Shown: positions 17,457-26,432 of the stretch, piece after piece
Layout of the letters: every line of letters begins with the position of its first letter
How positions within the stretch are numbered: position 1 is the first letter of the stretch
DNA from: an uncultured Clostridia bacterium
GTDB taxonomy: Bacteria > Bacillota > Clostridia > TANB77 > CAG-508
Assembly (NCBI GenBank): GCA_934121925.1
Contig: CAKOVK010000007.1
Location: forward strand, 1-63,154
DNA length: 63,154 bases
Reading direction: 5' to 3'
Program-made: the position numbers and the translations under genes
Notes under the pieces: model-generated
The model's input: the letters and a program-made list of their open reading frames with translations, nothing else
What the model was told of the DNA's origin: nothing
Database searches by the model: none

Positions 17457-18731
17457 ATGACAAGATCAAAAGTAGATGTAGTTTTAGGTGGTTTTTATGG
17501 AGATGAAGGAAAGGGAAAAATTATTGATTATCTAGCAACTAATGCTGATATAGCAGTTAGATGCTCTGGCGGAAATAATGCTGGACATACTATAGAAGTT
17601 GATGGCAAAAAATTTGCTTTTCATTTAATTCCATCTGGAATTTTTAACAAAAATACTTTAGCAGTTATTGGAAATGGAGTTGTTATTGACCCCAAAGTAT
17701 TAATCGAAGAAATGGAAGATTTAAAGAAGAATGGTGTTTCTGTAGATAATTTAAGAATTAGCGAAAAAGCACATATTATTCTTCCATATCATATTGCACT
17801 AGATAGACTTTTAGAAGAGAATAGAGGCGAAGGTAAGATAGGAACTACTGTAAGAGGAATTGGTCCTGCTTATTGCGATAAACATGAAAGATGTGGAATT
17901 CGTGCTGAAGATTTAATTTCTGATCGTTTTGAGGAACTTTTAACTATTAATGTTAATAATAAAAATAAAATATTAGAAATGTATGGACACGAACCAATAG
18001 ATTTAGAAAAAACACTTAATGATTATAAAGGTTATGCAAAGATTTTAAAACCATATATTGTTGATACTATAACATTACTTCATAATGCATTAGATGAAGG
18101 TAAAAAAATCCTATGTGAAGGTGCTCAAGCAACACTTCTTGACATTGATTTTGGAAGTTATCCTTTTGTTACTTCTTCAAATCCTTCTATTGGTGGTGTA
18201 TGCACTGGTACTGGTGTAAGTGCTAGAGATATAGGCGAAGTTTATGGTGTTGTAAAAGCTTATTCTTCAAGAGTAGGTGCAGGACCTTACGTAACAGAGC
18301 AAAACAATGAAGTAGGTGACATGATAAGAGAATTAGGTCATGAATATGGAACTACTACAAAAAGACCTAGAAGATGCGGTTGGCTTGATTTAGTTGCTTT
18401 AAAATATGCAGTTAGATTAAATGGTATTTCTGGTCTTGCAATTAATCATGTTGATACTATTGGAAAACTAGATAATATAAAATTATGTGTTGCTTACAAC
18501 CATAATGGTAAAGAAACAACTGATTTTTCAACAAATGTAGATTTCTTAAATAATTCTTATGCTGTTTATGAAGATTTTGAGGGTAACTTTGGTGATATTA
18601 GTAACTGTAAATCGTTTGATGAATTACCAGAAAATGCAAAAAAATATTTAAGAAGAATTGAAGAATTTATAGGTGTTCCTGTAAAATTTATAGGAACTGG
18701 TGCTGGAAGAGAAGATATGATAATTAGATAA
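17457..18731 (+). CDS. purA: Adenylosuccinate synthetase
   Basis: PurA joins IMP and aspartate with GTP in AMP synthesis. The GTP loop GFYGDEGKGK is near residue 11, with GGNNAGHTIEVDGKKFAFHLIPSG near residue 37, GTTVRGIGPAYCDK near residue 125, CEGAQATLLDIDFGSYPFVTSSNP near residue 222, and the aspartate-binding TTKRPRRCGWLDL near residue 300. The length of 424 residues is normal. I chose the ATG at 17457 rather than the upstream in-frame GTG at 17448 because AGGATGTG is properly spaced only for the ATG. It has a strong terminator of its own. Confidence 0.97.
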   Translation: MTRSKVDVVLGGFYGDEGKGKIIDYLATNADIAVRCSGGNNAGHTIEVDGKKFAFHLIPSGIFNKNTLAVIGNGVVIDPKVLIEEMEDLKKNGVSVDNLRISEKAHIILPYHIALDRLLEENRGEGKIGTTVRGIGPAYCDKHERCGIRAEDLISDRFEELLTINVNNKNKILEMYGHEPIDLEKTLNDYKGYAKILKPYIVDTITLLHNALDEGKKILCEGAQATLLDIDFGSYPFVTSSNPSIGGVCTGTGVSARDIGEVYGVVKAYSSRVGAGPYVTEQNNEVGDMIRELGHEYGTTTKRPRRCGWLDLVALKYAVRLNGISGLAINHVDTIGKLDNIKLCVAYNHNGKETTDFSTNVDFLNNSYAVYEDFEGNFGDISNCKSFDELPENAKKYLRRIEEFIGVPVKFIGTGAGREDMIIR

Positions 18732-18732
18732 A

Positions 18733-18787
18733 TGGAAGAAAATGGACAGCCCCATCCGTTCAGGGCTGTCCATTTTCTTCCGTTTTT
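18733..18787 (+). terminator. purA terminator
   Basis: GGAAGAAAATGGACAGCCCC pairs with GGGCTGTCCATTTTCTTCC and is followed by GTTTTTT. The long GC-containing stem has GGACAGCC/GGCTGTCC at its core. Confidence 0.9.
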
Positions 18788-18854
18788 TGCACATTTTTTT
18801 GTTGATTGAATATACTGTATTGTTAATACATATATTTAATTAGGAGTGATTTTA

Positions 18855-19019
18855 TTGAATAACAATAATTTTGATATGGCAATGATGATGTCTATGCTTT
18901 CTAAAATGGATAAGAAGGATATAGAGGCAGGAATTGCAAAAGCAAATGAGATACTTAAGACTAAAAGTAGAGATGAAATTTTAAAAGAACTTAATCAGAA
19001 TAATAATTTAAGAAAGTAA
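18855..19019 (+). CDS. Small unidentified protein, 54 residues
   Basis: A TTG start at 18855 follows AGGAGTGA. The product begins MNNNNFDMAMMMSMLSKM and continues with a charged helix (DKKDIEAGIAKANEILKTKS). It is the first of three closely spaced small genes (18855, 19041, 19466) that look like one operon. I do not recognise the family. The methionine-rich start and amphipathic helix suggest a small oligomeric or coat-like protein, but that is a guess. Confidence 0.65.
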   Translation: MNNNNFDMAMMMSMLSKMDKKDIEAGIAKANEILKTKSRDEILKELNQNNNLRK

Positions 19020-19040
19020 TTTTTAAGGAGACTGATCGTT

Positions 19041-19469
19041 TTGAATAATGAAGATATGTCAGATTTATTTGAGAAATTTAATAATGTAGCAGGGCAAAAT
19101 AATATTTCACCAGATATGGTGAATAATTTATTTAATATGCTTAAAAATTCTAACAATTCGCAAAATAATAATTCAAATACTAATTTTGACACTTCTAATA
19201 ATAATCAATATTCTAACAATTTTTCAAATAATTCTGCCGATTCTTCTTCTTCTAATTCTAATGGGATTGATTTTGAGACTATTATGAAAATGAAATCTAT
19301 TATAGATAAAATGAATGTTAAGGATGATCCTCGTTCTAATTTATTGCAGTCTTTGAAGCCTTATTTAAAAGATAGTAGAAGGGCAAAAGTAGACCAGTAT
19401 ATACAACTTATGAATATGAGCAAAGTAATGGAAATTTTTCCTTTTATGGGCGGTGATAATAAAAAATGA
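19041..19469 (+). CDS. Asn/Ser-rich unidentified protein, 142 residues
   Basis: The TTG start at 19041 is supported by AAGGAG at 19025-19030. An N-terminal helical part (residues 1-35) is followed by a low-complexity N/S-rich linker (about 37-75) and a C-terminal helical domain with MKMKSIIDKMNVKDDPRSNLLQSLKPYLKDSRRAKVDQYIQ. The C-terminal segment (DPRxNLLxSLKPYLxxxRxxKVDxYI) looks like a conserved small domain seen in clostridial proteins of unknown function. It overlaps the next ORF by an ATGA-type junction. Confidence 0.75.
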   Translation: MNNEDMSDLFEKFNNVAGQNNISPDMVNNLFNMLKNSNNSQNNNSNTNFDTSNNNQYSNNFSNNSADSSSSNSNGIDFETIMKMKSIIDKMNVKDDPRSNLLQSLKPYLKDSRRAKVDQYIQLMNMSKVMEIFPFMGGDNKK

Positions 19470-19645
19470 TGGATTCCTTTTACAATGCACTTCCTTTAGG
19501 AGATGATGACTTTTGTTTTCAATTTTTTGGAATTGATTTACATTTTGATGATATTCTTTTAATATGTCTTCTAATCTTCCTTTATAATGAAAAGGTACAA
19601 GATCAACTTTTGTTTATCGCTCTTATTTTGCTATTGCTTTCATAA
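19466..19645 (+). CDS. Small membrane protein, 59 residues
   Basis: The ATG at 19466 overlaps the stop codon of the preceding gene, so translation is coupled. The product begins MMDSFYNALPLGDDDFCFQF and has a hydrophobic segment (DDILLICLLIFLY) and a second one at the C-terminus (LLFIALILLLLS) separated by NEKVQDQ, a two-helix hairpin. Similar tiny hydrophobic proteins follow spore-associated genes in clostridia, but no family can be assigned. Confidence 0.65.
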   Translation: MMDSFYNALPLGDDDFCFQFFGIDLHFDDILLICLLIFLYNEKVQDQLLFIALILLLLS

Positions 19646-19692
19646 ATTGTACTTTGTGTGAGTAAATTGTTTTTTGAAAAATTAAAATATTA

Positions 19693-19855
19693 AAAATGGA
19701 AAAAACGTTGCGAATGGATTGAGCTTGAGGTAGAAATTGTTCTTCTATATGAGTAGGGAATCTCGTTTTTAATGAGGGCGCTGCGAAGAGAGAAGATTTA
19801 CAATTTCTACGAAAGCGACATGACCGAGCAATTTTTGGAATTTTTTATATTTTAA
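19693..19855 (+). ncRNA. Possible structured non-coding RNA
   Basis: No ORF is present, yet the DNA is less AT-rich than its surroundings and folds well. A perfect 11-bp stem is formed by GTAGAAATTGT (19730-19740) and ACAATTTCTAC (19800-19810). It is extended inward by TCTTCT (19741-19746) with AGAAGA (19791-19796), and an outer helix is possible between AAAAACGTTGC and GCAATTTTT. A T-rich tract follows. I cannot match it to 6S, SRP, tmRNA or RNase P signatures. Confidence 0.45.
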
Positions 19856-19914
19856 TTTTTGTTAGATTAATTATATAAGATAACATATTAATGAAAAATA
19901 AATTTTTCATTAAT

Positions 19915-19984
19915 CCGACAAAGAATGAGACAGTTTAAATTTATAACCCGTTTAACATAGAGCAAATAAAAAGTTAGGCAAATT
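19915..19984 (+). repeat. 70-bp dispersed repeat, copy A
   Basis: It starts CCGACAAAGAATGAG and ends AAAAAGTTAGGCAAATT, just beyond the minC stop. An inverted copy with 66 of 70 identical positions is at the right edge of the window (63154-63085). Confidence 0.85.
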
Positions 19985-19989
19985 CCAGT

Positions 19990-20604
19990 TTATTTTTCTA
20001 ATATGATTTGATTTTCTTCATTAGCTGAAGCATATTTATATTCTTCATCTAATTCTTCTTTTTCCATTTCTTTTACAATGTTTGCAATTCTTAATTGTGG
20101 GCATTCTATTCTGTGTGCAGCTATAATAGCTTTTTTATTTCCTTTTGCTCCTGCGTGTGCTAGGCCTCTTAATATTCCTAGAACCACTATATTTTCACCT
20201 GCAATTATTTCTGCTCCTCCATTAACATCTCCTAGAATTACCAAGCTTCCTTCAAACTCTATTTTTTGTCCAGATCTCATATTTCCTTTATAATACTTTG
20301 TTTCTGAGTTTTCTATTTCCTTCTCAAATGCTTTTTTTATTCCGTGCAACCCTAATTCTTTTGGGCTGTCAAAATTGACTTTTACATCTATCTCTTTTGT
20401 TATTATTTCTTTTATCTCTTCTATTTCTTTATTCTTTAGTATTTTACCTGTTACGCATATAGGAGTTTTTTCTGCTTTGTACAATTTTTTCAATGCTGGT
20501 ATTTTTTTATTTAAACATTCTATTGTCTCTTCATATGTTGCTTTTTCGCTTATCCTTATTACTATTTCATCCTTTTTCATACTTATTCCTACTGGATTTC
20601 TCAT
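19990..20604 (-). CDS. minC: Septum site-determining protein MinC
   Basis: MinC inhibits FtsZ assembly away from midcell, usually with MinD. The C-terminal beta-helix domain is clear: YYKGNMRSGQKIEFEGSLVI, LGDVNGGAEIIAGENIVVLG, LRGLAHAGAKGNKKAIIAA (the classic G-rich signature) and RIECPQLRIAN. The N-terminal domain is short and divergent. I use the ATG at 20604, which has AGGAGGAATAA before it, rather than the further upstream in-frame codon. It is the last gene of mreD-mrdA-minC. minD is not in the window. Confidence 0.92.
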   Translation of the reverse strand: MRNPVGISMKKDEIVIRISEKATYEETIECLNKKIPALKKLYKAEKTPICVTGKILKNKEIEEIKEIITKEIDVKVNFDSPKELGLHGIKKAFEKEIENSETKYYKGNMRSGQKIEFEGSLVILGDVNGGAEIIAGENIVVLGILRGLAHAGAKGNKKAIIAAHRIECPQLRIANIVKEMEKEELDEEYKYASANEENQIILEK

Positions 20605-20707
20605 ATTTATTCCTCCTAAAAATTTCTTTACAGTCAAACACAGTGGCTGTCTTTGAGTCTGGACGGCTCATCTATTCCTCGTATTCCTAATAATTTAAGG
20701 AATTTTG

Positions 20708-22777
20708 CTAGTTTTGTTGTTCTGAATATGGTAATGCTGTCCTATTTTCTTCTATTACTTGTTTTAGCTTAAAGTGTTGTTCTATAATATCTTTTGCTAC
20801 ATAAGCTGAATAGTATCCGTGTGATCCATTTTCTATCAATACAACTACTGCAATTTCTGGATTATCATATGGAGCAAATCCAACGAACCATGCGTTTACT
20901 TTTCCTCCTGCTTCTGCTGAGCCTGTTTTTCCCCCAACCTCTATATCAAAGTTTTTGAATACCCCATATGCTGTTCCTCCTGTTTCTGTTGTAACAGATT
21001 TCATTCCTTCTAAAACAACATCTATGTTTTCCTTTTTTATATCTAATTTTTCATTATTTACTTTACTTAGATTTAATTTTTCATCTGCATATTTTTTTAC
21101 GCTTTCTTTGTCTTCACTTGTTCCGTCTTCTTTTATTATATCCTTTACTATTGTTACATCAACTTCTTCTCCTCCATTTGTAAGCATTGCTATATATCTT
21201 GCTATTTGTAAAGGAGTAAAATTGTTTTCAGCTTGTCCAATTACTGCTGATAGAGAATTTCCATAATACCATGTTTCTCCAAGCTTTTCATATAAAGTTT
21301 TGCCAGCTAGAGTCCCTGATACCTCTCCGGGTAATTCTATGTTTGTTTTCTGTCCTAGTCCAAAATATGTTGCATATTTTTCTAAGTTTTCTATTCCCAT
21401 TCTAGTTATTAGCTCATAGAAATAATAGTTACAAGAATTTTTTATTGCTCCAGAAACATTAAGTGCTCCATGTCCTCTTCCATAACTTGAGTATATCCAA
21501 CATCTAGGGTTATATCCTTTGGGATAAATTCCCGTATCATAAATTGTTTCTGTTGCATTTACTGCTCCTGTTTCAAGCCCCGCTATTGCAGATACCATCT
21601 TGAAGATTGACCCTGGTGCATATGCACTTTGTATACATCTATTTATTAATGCACTCTTCTTTTCATCATTATATTCATTCCATTTTTCCTTACTTATTCC
21701 ATCTATAAATAGCTCTGGTTCAAATTCTGGATAGCTTGCAAGTGCAAGTACTTCTCCGGTTTTAACATCTAATACAACTGCTGCTGCTGAATCTACATTT
21801 CTTGTTTCTCCAAGTTTTCCACTTTTTATTTCTTCTAAATGAGTTTTCAAAGAATTTTCTGTTACTTGCTGTAAATTAGCATCTATTGTAAGTACAACAT
21901 CATCACCTTGAACCGCTTCCTTAGTTACATATTCACCTGTTTTTGTTCCGTCTATTGACATATCTGTTTGCTTGCTTCCATTTTCGCCTCTTAAGTATTT
22001 TTCAAACACGTATTCAACTCCCGCTTTTCCTATATAGTCGTTCATAGAATAGCCTTCGTTATTCTTATATTCTTCTTCGTTTATTGCTCCAATATATCCA
22101 ATTGTGTGTGAGGCTAAACTTCCTCTTAAATATTTTCTTGTTGGCGAACTTTCAATATCTATTCCTGGGAAACTTAAGTTTTGCTCTTCAAATATGGCAA
22201 CGCTTTGCTTACTGATATTTTTTGATATAGTATATGGGCTCATGGCACTATATCCTTCTTTTTCTATTCCATATCTGATAGCTATTATTTTTCTTATTTC
22301 CTCTATATTATCATTTTTTATTTCATATTTTTCTTTATATTTCTGTATAGCTTCTTCAGCAGTTAAGTCTTCTTTTAATTTATTGTTTTTTAACCATTCT
22401 GTTTGCTTTTCCTTGTCTATGCTAAACTCTATTGGATTCACTTTTATAGGAAATTCATCTTTGTATGTATCTCCATTTTTTTCTAATACTTTTACAGTTT
22501 CTAATATAGTATTGTTCAATGTATCATTATTAATTTTGCTTTTATATATATTTAAGGAATATTTAGTAACTGTTCCCGCAATTACATTTCCATTTCTATC
22601 TAATATATTGCCTCTAGCAGCAAGTATTGTGGTTTCTCTCGTTAGCCTTGAGCTAGATTTTTCTAAGTATTCTTCTCCGTGCACAATTTGGAGGTTGAAT
22701 AGCTGTACTAGTAGTATTATTCCTATAATATAGACAATTACAGTTAATATATTATATCTTACATTTTTCTTGTCCAT
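20708..22777 (-). CDS. mrdA: Penicillin-binding protein 2 (elongasome transpeptidase)
   Basis: This 689-residue class B PBP has one N-terminal membrane helix (about residues 9-27), a dimerisation domain beginning ARGNILDRNGNVIAG and a transpeptidase domain with the SxxK motif in APGSIFKM, SxN in SCNYYFYE and KTG in GGKTGSAEAGG. TTKYSLN-like and GYIGAINEEEYKN segments are typical of PBP2/SpoVD-like enzymes. Its place behind mreD points to lateral wall synthesis with the rod complex. The conserved NxF-VGFAPYDNPEIAV follows KTG. Confidence 0.95.
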   Translation of the reverse strand: MDKKNVRYNILTVIVYIIGIILLVQLFNLQIVHGEEYLEKSSSRLTRETTILAARGNILDRNGNVIAGTVTKYSLNIYKSKINNDTLNNTILETVKVLEKNGDTYKDEFPIKVNPIEFSIDKEKQTEWLKNNKLKEDLTAEEAIQKYKEKYEIKNDNIEEIRKIIAIRYGIEKEGYSAMSPYTISKNISKQSVAIFEEQNLSFPGIDIESSPTRKYLRGSLASHTIGYIGAINEEEYKNNEGYSMNDYIGKAGVEYVFEKYLRGENGSKQTDMSIDGTKTGEYVTKEAVQGDDVVLTIDANLQQVTENSLKTHLEEIKSGKLGETRNVDSAAAVVLDVKTGEVLALASYPEFEPELFIDGISKEKWNEYNDEKKSALINRCIQSAYAPGSIFKMVSAIAGLETGAVNATETIYDTGIYPKGYNPRCWIYSSYGRGHGALNVSGAIKNSCNYYFYELITRMGIENLEKYATYFGLGQKTNIELPGEVSGTLAGKTLYEKLGETWYYGNSLSAVIGQAENNFTPLQIARYIAMLTNGGEEVDVTIVKDIIKEDGTSEDKESVKKYADEKLNLSKVNNEKLDIKKENIDVVLEGMKSVTTETGGTAYGVFKNFDIEVGGKTGSAEAGGKVNAWFVGFAPYDNPEIAVVVLIENGSHGYYSAYVAKDIIEQHFKLKQVIEENRTALPYSEQQN

Positions 22778-22795
22778 ATTTAGTTTCCCCTCCTT

Positions 22796-23330
22796 TTAAT
22801 AGTATTTAGTAAATATATTTTTTTCTGTAAATGCTCGTTCTAATAATTCTCCTAATTTTATTACTAGTGGATATATTATTATTATTAACATCACATTATA
22901 TAGAGTTTCTATCGATACTATTTTTATAAATGGTAATAAATCAATTTGTAGCTTAAATATTATTATTTGAAGTAAATAAGATATTAGCTCACATATTATG
23001 GTTGTTCCTATAGTCATTAACATTATTGTCATTCTGCTATCTTTAGAAAATCTTTTTGTAAATATTCCTCCGCAGAAAACCTGCTATTCCTAAGACTATT
23101 GCATTTATTCCAATTACTTTCCCTATAAATAAATCTAATATTAATCCTAAAAATATGCTTATTGAGATTCCATATGTTTTCCCTATAAATATTCCTACTA
23201 ATAATGAGAGAATTATAAAAAGATTTGGTTTTACTCCAGCAATATTAAACCAAATAAAAAAATTTGATTGTAAAAAATATAAAAGAATAAATATTAAAAA
23301 TATTATTATTATTGATAGTATTTTTTTCAT
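22796..23330 (-). CDS. mreD: Rod shape-determining protein MreD, read through a +1 shift at CGG
   Basis: MreD is an integral membrane subunit of the elongasome. The first 86 codons (MKKILSIIIIFLIFILLYFL, then the VKPNLFIILSLLVGI signature and ILGIAGFL) end at an in-frame CGG at 23072-23070. Skipping C gives GGA GGA ATA TTT and continues through 91 more residues with two further membrane segments (ICELISYLLQIIIF, MLIIIIYPLVI) to give 177 residues, the normal MreD length. Read without the shift it would stop after NIYKKIF with too few helices. mrdA starts 18 bp downstream. Confidence 0.9.
23070..23072 (-). other. CGG recoding site in mreD
   Basis: The zero frame reads CTG CGG AGG. The functional frame is CTG, skip C, GGA GGA, between membrane segments of MreD. 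Confidence 0.8.
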
Positions 23331-23424
23331 AGTAGTCCCTTCATTTTTCTTTCATTCTATTTTACCTTATTTTTTCCAATTTTTCAAGAGATTATAAGGG
23401 TTTATTATACTTAATTATGAGGGG

Positions 23425-23483
23425 AACGAATAGGGACAGTCCCCTTTTGTCATTCGACAAAAGAGGGACTGTCCCTATTCGTT
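23425..23483. repeat. Long GGGGACAGTCCCC-family palindrome
   Basis: AACGAATAGGGACAGTCCCC is mirrored by GGGACTGTCCCTATTCGTT around TTTTGT-CATTCG-ACAAAA. This is the largest copy of the family, nearly perfect over 59 bp. It lies between mreD and the ArsP_2 gene. Confidence 0.85.
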
Positions 23484-23491
23484 CGTTAATT

Positions 23492-24344
23492 CTAAATCTT
23501 CAAAAGCTGTAGTATCATAGCTGAAATTGCTCCTATTGCATAAAGAGTTAAGACTATTTTTATGTTTTGTTTAGCGTTATTGTTTACCTTAAACAATACT
23601 AATATTCCTACCCCTGAATTTACTAAAAGCCCACCTATCATCAATCCTAGATTCAATACCCCTAATAGATAAAGTTCTGTTAGTATAACCGATGATGCAC
23701 AATTTGGTATTAGGCCTATTAAACAAGCAATTAAGGCTCCTAACACTGGCTTATCTGATATTAAATTTCCTATTGTTTCTTCTCCTATATATCCAATTGC
23801 TATATTTAATAATAATGATACTATTAAGATAAATATAAATATATTTACTGTATGTTTTATTGCAGATTTCCATATACCTTCCTCACAATGGCAATGCTCG
23901 TGTTCGCATAAATCTTCTATATTTTCTTCTTTTTCCTCTTCTTTTCTTCTTAATATTAAATCTATTAGAAATCCAGCTAAAATTCCTATTAGTATTTTTA
24001 TTCCTAATATCTTTAATATTAGAACTCCATTAACACCTTCTGACAATAGTATAGGTAACATTTCATCTGATGTTGATAAATACACAGCAAATAGTGTTCC
24101 GTAATGTTATCACTCTTCCAGCATAAAGATTTGTTGCTGTAACTGAAAATCCACATTGTGGTAATGCACCTAAAAGTCCACCTATTAATGGTCCTATCTT
24201 ACCAGATTTTTTTATTGTCTTTCTTGTTTTATTTGTTGTTTTATGTTCTATATATTCCATTATTAAATATGCAATTAATAAAAATGGCAGTAACTTTACT
24301 GCATCTAATAACGTATCTAATAATATATCTATAATTTTTTCCAT
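23492..24344 (-). CDS. ArsP_2-type putative metal permease, read through a +1 shift at CGG
   Basis: The gene starts at ATG 24344 behind AGGAGG. The first 81 codons include GALPQCGFSVTATNLYAGRV and end at an in-frame CGG at 24101-24099. Skipping C gives GGA ACA CTA TTT GCT, continuing TLFAVYLSTSDEMLPILL, a family signature, for 283 residues. A His/Cys-rich cytoplasmic loop (CEHEHCHCEEG) lies near residue 140, and PNCASSVILTELYLLG marks the second repeat half. Members are predicted heavy-metal or manganese exporters with about ten helices. The transported ion is not known. Confidence 0.88.
24099..24101 (-). other. CGG recoding site in the ArsP_2 permease
   Basis: The zero frame reads TTA CGG AAC. 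The functional frame is TTA, skip C, GGA ACA. The glycine is in the conserved VITLGTLFA segment. Confidence 0.85.
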
Positions 24345-24398
24345 TAAGTTTCCTCCTATTGCCACATATTACCACTTTTTGCTCAAAAAGTCAAGGAA

Positions 24399-24431
24399 GA
24401 GGGGAAAAGGGGTCTGTCCCCTTTTCCCCTC
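24399..24431. repeat. GGGGACAGTCCCC-family palindrome
   Basis: GAGGGGAAAAGGGG is mirrored by CCCCTTTTCCCCTC around TCTGT, between the ArsP_2 gene and the Pip-like gene. Confidence 0.8.
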
Positions 24432-24449
24432 AATTGGATAATTTAAAGT

Positions 24450-26414
24450 TTAATCTTCTTTTTTATATGTTGTTACTGCTTCTTCTTTCTTTATTTCTCC
24501 ATTGTCTGATGATGAGTCTATTATCATTATGAATTTTACTTCTCCATTCATTCCTTCTTGGATTCCTGCATAGTTATTATATTCTTTTGCAAGTTCATTC
24601 ATTTTTTCTATTCTTGTTGCTAAATTTCTGACATCTCCATTTACTAGATTATTTATTTTTGATATTCCTTGTTCATTAAATGTTTTTACACCTGTTGCTA
24701 ATTCTAGTGCACCATTATCTAATTTATTTGCTCCCAATGATAATGTGCTTACTCCGTTATCTATATCTTCTAATCCATTTGTTAATTCTCCTAAGGCTTC
24801 TCCTAATGTGTTCATTTGAGATATTACTTGGTTTGTAAATTTTTGTTTTGCTTGATTTCCGACTTGTGTTGCTGTTTGTGTTGCTGTTTCTCCTGCAGTT
24901 TGTGTTGCTGTACTTTGTGCTACTGCTTGTGCTGTTTTTTCTGCTGTTTGTGTTGCTGTGCTTTGTGCTACTGTTAATGCTGTTTTTTCTGCTGTTTGTA
25001 TTGCTATACTTTGTGCTACTGTTTGTGCTGTTTTTTCTGCTGTTTGTGTTGCTATATTTTGTGCCACTGTTAATGCTGTTTCCTCTGCTGTTTTATATGC
25101 CGTATTTTGTGCTATTGTTACTATTAGTTGCTTTTCCTCATCTGTTAATGTTGTTGGTGCCTGAGCTATTATTGCTTCCTGTTGTGCTTCCGTAAATTCT
25201 GCAGATTTTCTAGCTTCTGCCTTTATTTTTTCTTTTTGTTCTTCTGTAATTGTTGCTCCTTCTTTTGCTTGTGCTGATATTGCTTCTTTTTGCTCTGTTG
25301 TTAATGTTGCTCCTTCTTTTGCTTGTGCTGATATTGCAGTTTTTTGTTCTTCTGTTAGTGTTGCACCTGCTTTTGCTTGCTCTGATATTGCAGCTTTTTG
25401 TTCTTCTGTTAGTGTTGCACTTTGCATTGCTTGTGCTTTTATTGCTTCTAAAGTTTTGCTATCTATTGCTGGAGTATTGTCATTTTTTAATTTTCTTGTA
25501 CTTTCTTCTACTTCATTCTTTATTTGTTTAGATCCATTATATGCTGTTTCCGTTCCTGATTTTAATTTATTTGCTCCTACTGCCAATTCACTTGTTCCAT
25601 CTTTTATTTGGTTTGCACCTTCTAATAATTTATTACTTGCGTTTACTAATTCATTTACTTGATTATACATACTATTTAAATCACTTGTTAAATCTTCATC
25701 TATACCTTTTACTGCTACTACAGCTATAATATTTTCCATTTCAAAGTTTTCAGTTTCCATTGAAATTTCTATTTCTTCTGGAATTTCTATTTTATTTCTT
25801 GAAATTCCAATATTCTCTTGCATTCCTGGCATTGCAATTCCAACTGCTAATGTGCTTTCTCCATTGTCTACTGTTTTTCCATTAGTTATTTTAATATTTT
25901 TATTTTTTGTGTTGTCTATTTTTGTTCCTGCTACTATTATAAATGGAGTGTACATTGTAACTTGTTTTCCATTTATTGAAACTGTATGTTTTTCATTGTT
26001 TATGTAGTTTATTTTAATTTTTACATTTCCACTTTTACCTTTCAAGTCTTCTGCAGATATTTCTTCCCCATTTAATTCATAAGTTATTTTACATTCTACT
26101 GGCAATTGTTTGTCACTTTCTCCTTGGTAATATATGTTATTTCCATTGCTATCCCATACTACTTCGTTTCCGTTTTTACTAAATGTTTCATCGCCATTTG
26201 TATTTTCTATATTTATTAAACTAGAAAAATCTACTAATTTATCTACTTTATCTTCATTAGTTAATTGTGTACTTACTATTGTTTTATATGATTTACCATT
26301 TGAGTCTAAATTTGAATATACTGTTTCTATTTTTGAAGCAGCTAATACTGGAATTGCAGTATATGCTGTTACTGTAAATGCTAATAGTCCAGAAATTATT
26401 TTTTTACTTTTCAT
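24450..26414 (-). CDS. Secreted Pip/YhgE-like repeat protein, partner of the MMPL exporter
   Basis: This 654-residue protein has an N-terminal signal peptide (MKSKKIISGLLAFTVTAYTA, cleavage near IPVLAA). A folded region (about residues 30-250) with GKSGNVKIKINYINN and TPFIIVAGTKID is followed by ANQIKDGTSELAVGANKLKSG helical motifs typical of YhgE/Pip-like proteins. Two internal repeat arrays come next: about five 18-residue units (ATLTEEQKxAISxQAKEG) and about six 16-residue units (TAEKTAxTVAQSTATQ). The C-terminal domain repeats the LxxGxxxLxxGA pattern. It lies 18 bp after the MMPL gene, so it is probably an extracytoplasmic helper. It has no clear C-terminal anchor. Confidence 0.75.
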   Translation of the reverse strand: MKSKKIISGLLAFTVTAYTAIPVLAASKIETVYSNLDSNGKSYKTIVSTQLTNEDKVDKLVDFSSLINIENTNGDETFSKNGNEVVWDSNGNNIYYQGESDKQLPVECKITYELNGEEISAEDLKGKSGNVKIKINYINNEKHTVSINGKQVTMYTPFIIVAGTKIDNTKNKNIKITNGKTVDNGESTLAVGIAMPGMQENIGISRNKIEIPEEIEISMETENFEMENIIAVVAVKGIDEDLTSDLNSMYNQVNELVNASNKLLEGANQIKDGTSELAVGANKLKSGTETAYNGSKQIKNEVEESTRKLKNDNTPAIDSKTLEAIKAQAMQSATLTEEQKAAISEQAKAGATLTEEQKTAISAQAKEGATLTTEQKEAISAQAKEGATITEEQKEKIKAEARKSAEFTEAQQEAIIAQAPTTLTDEEKQLIVTIAQNTAYKTAEETALTVAQNIATQTAEKTAQTVAQSIAIQTAEKTALTVAQSTATQTAEKTAQAVAQSTATQTAGETATQTATQVGNQAKQKFTNQVISQMNTLGEALGELTNGLEDIDNGVSTLSLGANKLDNGALELATGVKTFNEQGISKINNLVNGDVRNLATRIEKMNELAKEYNNYAGIQEGMNGEVKFIMIIDSSSDNGEIKKEEAVTTYKKED

Positions 26415-26432
26415 TTTATATCATCCTTTCTT

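Noticed and set aside
19693..19855. 6S RNA, SRP RNA or RNase P RNA
   Set aside because: The fold is rod-like, but none of the conserved sequence signatures of these RNAs could be recognised, so I list only a possible structured RNA.
24850..25400. Tandem DNA repeats that could look like a CRISPR or satellite array
   Set aside because: The units are 48 and 54 bp, in frame, without unique spacers, and encode the repeat arrays of the Pip-like protein. Hydrophobic plus-strand ORFs here are shadows.
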